Shown: piece after piece, positions 5,436-8,631 of the stretch | Position numbering within the stretch: position 1 is the stretch's first letter | How the letters are laid out: every line of letters starts with the position of its first letter | From: Microbacteriaceae bacterium | Lineage (GTDB): Bacteria; Actinomycetota; Actinomycetes; Actinomycetales; Microbacteriaceae | DNA length: 8,631 nucleotides | NCBI GenBank assembly: GCA_024639925.1 | Contig: JAHEGA010000024.1 | Coordinates: 14,461 to 23,091, forward strand | Reading direction: 5' to 3' | Translations under genes and position numbers: made by a program | Notes under the pieces: model-generated | What the model was told of the DNA's origin: nothing | Database searches by the model: none | What the model saw: the letters and a program-made list of their open reading frames with translations, nothing else

Positions 5436-5912
5436 GTGAAGGTTTCTGCCCCCCGCCTGGCTGTGATCGCCGGTCTCACCAGTGTTGTTGCGCTCTCCGG
5501 GTGCGCACCCACCGTGAACTTGGAGCCCGCAGAGCAGGCCAACGCACCCGAGTGCGCCAACATGATTGTGCGACTGCCCGACACGGTCGCGGATCTGCCC
5601 GCACGTAACGTGAACTCGCAGGCGACCGCTGCTTATGGGTCCCCCACGGCGGTCATCATCCGCTGTGGTGTGGAGCGCCCGGGTCCCAACCTGTTGCCGT
5701 GTTTCACCGTGGATGGCGTCGATTGGTTACGCGATGACAGCAACGACCCTGACTTTGTCTTCACGACCTATGGCCTCGACCCCGCCACAGAAGTCATCAT
5801 CGATTCGACCGCGGTCTCGGGAACCAACGTGCTGCGAGACATCTCGCGTGCGGTGGGGAGCCAATCGGCGCCGGTCGCCGAGTGCTTGGCGTTGGAGGAC
5901 GTTGTCTCCTAG
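5436..5912 (+). CDS. DUF3515 family lipoprotein
   Basis: This is a 158-residue predicted lipoprotein. Residues 1-22 form a signal peptide with a hydrophobic core (LAVIAGLTSVVAL) ending in the lipobox LSGC, which places the lipidated cysteine at 23. The mature part is exported and probably anchored on the outer face of the membrane. It contains PTAVIIRCGVERPG at 70-83, VDGVDWL at 92-98 and a GLDPATEVIID stretch at 113-123, matching the DUF3515 pattern. Four further cysteines (40, 77, 89, 150) could form two disulfides. A member of this family sits beside ddl and thiL in other actinobacteria, including mycobacteria as I recall, but no function is known to me. The GTG start is set by the signal peptide and the promoter spacing. 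It ends in a CTAG shared with the ddl-like gene. Confidence 0.88.
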   Translation: MKVSAPRLAVIAGLTSVVALSGCAPTVNLEPAEQANAPECANMIVRLPDTVADLPARNVNSQATAAYGSPTAVIIRCGVERPGPNLLPCFTVDGVDWLRDDSNDPDFVFTTYGLDPATEVIIDSTAVSGTNVLRDISRAVGSQSAPVAECLALEDVVS

Positions 5913-7045
5913 GCGCTCGGGCCGCCCAACCCCACCAGCTTGGTGGCAATACCGCCCGCAGCGCGCAGGGCAACGCCCTGCCCAAAGCCGCTTTGCGGGA
6001 AGATTACAGGCTTCTCGATGGCTTCGCCCAGCGCATCCTCCAGCACGGTGAGTGCCGGGTGTTTCGGTGCCCACAGGTAAAGAGATAGGGCGCCAGGGAT
6101 GGTGTTGACCTCATTCACAAAGACCTCACCGGAGGCTTCATCCCAGAGCAGGTCCACCCGCACGATCCCGGTCAAACGGGTGACCTCGGCGACGGCCGTG
6201 GTCAACGCACGAGCTTTCTCATGAACCGACTCGGGCGCGAGAGCCGGGAACTCTCGCGGGGCATGGGTCAAACCGGCACCGGAACCGCCGGCAAGATACT
6301 TTTCTTGATACGAATACAGCGCTGAATCGTCCTCTCCGCGAAGAGGACGTTCCAGGTCAGTGAGCTCCAGCTCCGGATAGGTCCGAAAGGACATATTCAA
6401 ATCGATGAGCGCTGGACGATACGGCTCGAGCACAGCACCTGCCGCCAAGTGGGGAGAAGTTTTGGCCAACGTCCGCGCGGTGGCGATGTCGTCCACGATT
6501 TCGATACCTATCGAAGACCCGCCAAACCGGGGTTTCAGAATGTAGGGGCCCGCGAAGCGCGGCTCCACCGTGGGTGAAAGAGCCTCGCGAGGCAGAGAAG
6601 CAATCCCGGCGGAGTGCAACAGACCTCCGAAGGCGAGCTTGTCCATTCCCACCGCGCCGGCAAACACTGTGGAGCCGGTCGCAGGAATCCCGAGCAGTGA
6701 GAACACCGCCGCTCCCGCGCCGCCTTCTCCGATACCGCCGTGAAAGCACAGCAGTGCCGCATCGACGGTGAGAGCCTTTTTGCCCATCCCCTTCTTGGGA
6801 TAAATGCCGGGCTGTCCGGAGAGGACCACCTCGAGTTCCTTCGAACCTGAGGGAGCACCGGTGAGGAAGTCTTTGGCCTCCGCAGTGGCTGGCACCTGGT
6901 GCCACGCGCCACCCGGTGCCACATAAATGGGGAGCGGGTCGTGCCCGCCGTCGAGGAGAACCCTGGTTGCTTGAAGACCGGTCAGGATCGAAATTTCGTG
7001 CTCGGGGCTTGGCCCACCAAACACGATGGCGTAAGAGCGTGCCAT
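5909..7045 (-). CDS. Divergent D-alanine-D-alanine ligase-like ATP-grasp protein
   Basis: The 378-residue protein has the Ddl fold and gene position: FGGPSPEHEIS at 9-19, HGGIGEGGAGA at 102-112, ILKPRFGGSSIGI at 169-181 (ATP-grasp), YSYQEKY at 244-250, RVDLL at 296-300 and NEVNTIPGALSLYLW at 311-325 (Mg2+-binding NExN). Canonical Ddl enzymes ligate two D-alanines with ATP for peptidoglycan. Several hallmark stretches differ here: HGPYGEDGTIQG is replaced by HGGIGEGGAGAAV, the GREIE motif after the ATP-grasp glutamate reads PALIDLNMSF (210-219), and NTMPGFT...SMYP is replaced by NTIPGALSLYLW. A glycine-rich C-terminal tail (about 352-378) is extra. It lies 24 bp downstream of a membrane MurF-like gene and is probably co-transcribed. 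It may be the organism's only Ddl or a specialised ligase with different substrates; I cannot decide from this window. Confidence 0.85.
   Translation of the reverse strand: MARSYAIVFGGPSPEHEISILTGLQATRVLLDGGHDPLPIYVAPGGAWHQVPATAEAKDFLTGAPSGSKELEVVLSGQPGIYPKKGMGKKALTVDAALLCFHGGIGEGGAGAAVFSLLGIPATGSTVFAGAVGMDKLAFGGLLHSAGIASLPREALSPTVEPRFAGPYILKPRFGGSSIGIEIVDDIATARTLAKTSPHLAAGAVLEPYRPALIDLNMSFRTYPELELTDLERPLRGEDDSALYSYQEKYLAGGSGAGLTHAPREFPALAPESVHEKARALTTAVAEVTRLTGIVRVDLLWDEASGEVFVNEVNTIPGALSLYLWAPKHPALTVLEDALGEAIEKPVIFPQSGFGQGVALRAAGGIATKLVGLGGPSA
5932..5981. terminator. Two small hairpins after the DUF3515 stop (possible weak terminator)
   Basis: CCACCA-GCT-TGGTGG (5932-5946, 6-bp stem) and GCAGGGC-AAC-GCCCTGC (5965-5981, 7-bp stem) follow the DUF3515 stop codon by 19 and 52 bp, inside the 3' end of the opposite-strand ddl-like gene. 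Neither is followed by a T-run, so they are not canonical intrinsic terminators. They could slow polymerase where the two converging transcripts meet, or be by-products of GC-rich coding sequence. Confidence 0.25.
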
Positions 7046-7050
7046 GGTTT

Positions 7051-7057
7051 CCCCTTT
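7051..7057 (-). promoter_or_regulatory. Ribosome-binding site AAAGGGG of the ddl-like gene
   Basis: On the minus strand AAAGGGG ends five bases before the ATG at 7045. This normal Shine-Dalgarno spacing fixes the start and fits translation from a longer message begun upstream of the MurF-like gene. No TAnnnT box lies 6-7 bases from this start. Confidence 0.65.
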
Positions 7058-7069
7058 AGGTGCTCCCCG

Positions 7070-8629
7070 TTAGGGGTAATGATCCGGCAGGTCGTTCTCA
7101 TAGAGAATAACGCCCCGGTCACCGGCTGCCCGGAGGGCCGCCTCGACAGCCTCCTGGCGAGTCGCAAACAACTGAGCTTTACCGCCTGCCCCCTGTTGGA
7201 GGGCCTTCTTGTTGGTGCGTCCCACCACCATGAGGGTTCCCCCGGCAGACACCACGGCTTCTGCGAGCTCACGGTTGCGTTTTGCCTGAACTGGCCCCAG
7301 CTCCACCATTCCCGGGGTCACGGTGATGAACGGTCCCTTGCGTTTCTTGGCCGTAGCAGCAGCAGAGGAGACCGCGTGCTGAGCGCCGATCGGGTTGGAG
7401 TTATAGGTGTCATCGATGATCACCACGCCCTCGTTACTCTCGGCGACCTCGGCGCGATGGGCGGCCACCGGAAGACTGGCCACTCGCGCCTGCGCTTCTG
7501 CAGCGGGAACCTCGAGTGCCCAGGCAATCCCCAGCGCCACCGCGATGTTGACGGCGTGACCGAAGGCGGGAATATCCAGGGGAACCGGGTTCGTTTTTGG
7601 GCCATAGCGGAGCGTGCCAAGCTCCACATCGACTACGACGTCAGCCTTCTTGCCCTGTGCGCTGACCCGAATCACCCGTTTCCCGGCACGCTCACACTTA
7701 TCGGCGAGGCCTCGCAGTTCCGGTTGATCAATCGGGAGAACAACGGTGGCGGCCTTCTCCGTGATTTCTGACTTGGCGCGGAAGATAGCTTCTTTTGAGC
7801 CCAGGCGCTCCATGTGTGCTTCGCCAATCACCGTAATGGCGGCAATATCCGGCGGGAACCACTGGGTGAGCTCACGAATGCGCCCCTCGGCGTTCATGCC
7901 CATCTCGGCAACGAACACCCCGGTGCCCGGCACCAGGTGTTCGTTGATGGTTTTCGAGAGACCCATCAGGTTGTTGAAACTTGCGGGCGAGGCCACGGCC
8001 TGGTGGGAGCCGGACACAATCTGCGCGACATACCCTTTGGTCGAGGTCTTCCCGTAAGAGCCGGTGATGGCGACCACTGTGGGTTTCACCTTGGTGAGCT
8101 TCGCCTGGGCGTCTTTCACAAACTTCATGGTCAACGAGCGCTCCAGGTACCACAGGCCACCCAGGGCGAGATCGACCAAGTTGGCGCTAAAGAGCAGCGG
8201 AATCAACACACCCGCGGGACCCAGCACGAACACGGCCAGCGCTCCTGCAGCAATCTGCAAGACCAGCATCCCGGCATAGGCGCGATATGCCCGCGGCGTC
8301 CACGCCAGTGGGCTCGTGGTTCCCTTGAAAGGAAGCTTCCACGGGGTGGGCAAAATCAGCAATGGCGCGAGCACGGCGCCCAGTGCCAGCCAGTCGAGTC
8401 CCCACCAGGCCGGTCCCTGCACACTGGTCAGGGCGAGGGCTGCAGCACCCGCCCACCACAGTGCTCCGAGCGGTCTGCGGTCAAACCAGAGGCGCTCGAG
8501 CCGGGCCACTTCGCGGGGCAAATAGTGCACCCGTTGGGCAACCCGTACCCATTTCAGGTTTTGCAGCAGTGCGACCACGAGCCCCGAGGCAACCGCTGCC
8601 CACAGAACCAGCATGTCGAACTCGGGCAT
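7070..8629 (-). CDS. Membrane-anchored MurF-like Mur ligase family protein
   Basis: The protein has 519 residues from the ATG at 8629; only two bases remain beyond it, so an earlier start cannot be excluded. Residues 1-160 hold about five hydrophobic helices (roughly 5-24, 54-70, 76-95, 115-137, 139-158) in place of the UDP-MurNAc-binding domain of MurF. The Mur ligase core follows: P-loop TGSYGKTSTK at 189-198, AEMGMNAEG at 241-249, GEAHMERLGS at 269-278, AKSEI at 285-289 (the lysine usually carbamylated), FGHAVNIAVALG at 356-367, and the C-terminal domain with DDTYNSNP at 406-413, TPGMVELG at 438-445 and the ending ENDLPDHYP. These most resemble MurF, which adds D-Ala-D-Ala to UDP-MurNAc-tripeptide. 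Missing domain 1 and the membrane anchor suggest a different, membrane-borne acceptor. It is followed after 24 bp by the Ddl-like gene, its likely partner. The substrate is unknown. Confidence 0.85.
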   Translation of the reverse strand: MPEFDMLVLWAAVASGLVVALLQNLKWVRVAQRVHYLPREVARLERLWFDRRPLGALWWAGAAALALTSVQGPAWWGLDWLALGAVLAPLLILPTPWKLPFKGTTSPLAWTPRAYRAYAGMLVLQIAAGALAVFVLGPAGVLIPLLFSANLVDLALGGLWYLERSLTMKFVKDAQAKLTKVKPTVVAITGSYGKTSTKGYVAQIVSGSHQAVASPASFNNLMGLSKTINEHLVPGTGVFVAEMGMNAEGRIRELTQWFPPDIAAITVIGEAHMERLGSKEAIFRAKSEITEKAATVVLPIDQPELRGLADKCERAGKRVIRVSAQGKKADVVVDVELGTLRYGPKTNPVPLDIPAFGHAVNIAVALGIAWALEVPAAEAQARVASLPVAAHRAEVAESNEGVVIIDDTYNSNPIGAQHAVSSAAATAKKRKGPFITVTPGMVELGPVQAKRNRELAEAVVSAGGTLMVVGRTNKKALQQGAGGKAQLFATRQEAVEAALRAAGDRGVILYENDLPDHYP

Positions 8630-8631
8630 CG

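Noticed and set aside
5401..5436. TPP riboswitch upstream of thiL
   Set aside because: Only 24 bp separate the thiL and DUF3515 start codons, far too little for the aptamer, and no thi-box sequence is present.
4576..5439. Open frame of 287 codons on the plus strand over thiL
   Set aside because: It is antisense to ThiL, and the Ala/Ser/Thr/Pro-rich translation has no domain. It ends inside the start of the DUF3515 gene.
7066..7080. CCCC/GGGG hairpin around the MurF-like stop codon
   Set aside because: The stem is only 4 bp and no T-run follows. It is too weak to call an attenuator between the two genes.
6899..7771. Open frame of 290 codons on the plus strand over the ddl-like and MurF-like genes
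   Set aside because: It is antisense to two genes with clear motifs; no domain, signal peptide or ribosome-binding site supports it.

Overview
This window reads as chromosomal DNA from a compact, moderately high-GC actinobacterium, most likely an aquatic, genome-streamlined Microbacteriaceae (a Pontimonas-, Aquiluna- or Rhodoluna-like organism; the genus is a guess). Three things point there: the gene order rnc / rpmF / YceD-family (DUF177) / coaD / recG / rsmD / thiL / DUF3515 / ddl, which matches the actinobacterial neighbourhood as I remember it; the CoaD variant with KGIRSQVDVTYE; and a cysteine-free bL32. Almost every base is coding. The largest intergenic gap is about 60 bp, and I see no tRNA, rRNA, CRISPR array, IS element or prophage gene.

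Layout. 1-3854, all minus strand, transcribed from right to left: recG, coaD, a YceD/DUF177 gene, rpmF, and the 5' part of rnc, which runs off the left edge. 3855-5912, four strand switches: rsmD (+) diverges from recG and converges on thiL (-) with a 40-bp overlap; thiL diverges from a DUF3515 lipoprotein gene (+) across a promoter whose two -10 boxes share a TA step; the DUF3515 gene converges on the ddl-like gene, and both stop codons lie in one CTAG. 5909-8631, minus strand: a two-gene unit of a membrane-anchored MurF-like ligase followed by a divergent Ddl-like ATP-grasp enzyme.

How the genes work together. The left part is housekeeping: RNA processing (RNase III), ribosome assembly and rRNA methylation (bL32, DUF177, RsmD), coenzyme A synthesis (CoaD), stalled-fork rescue (RecG) and thiamine diphosphate synthesis (ThiL). 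The right part is the most unusual. Its Mur ligase lacks the normal UDP-MurNAc-binding N-terminal domain and instead starts with about five membrane helices. The adjacent ATP-grasp protein keeps the general Ddl core but departs from canonical Ddl at several signature motifs. The pair looks like a dipeptide-making enzyme plus a membrane-tethered ligase that attaches the product to an unknown, possibly lipid-linked, acceptor.

A second theme is transcriptional. Six genes (DUF177, coaD, recG, rsmD, thiL, DUF3515) have a TAnnnT box ending exactly 6 or 7 bases before the start codon, with a GGA-rich stretch in between. This is the geometry of leaderless transcripts, and it moves the rsmD and thiL starts to internal ATGs. 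The genes inside units that I could inspect (rpmF, ddl-like) lack this arrangement and have purine-rich ribosome-binding sites instead.
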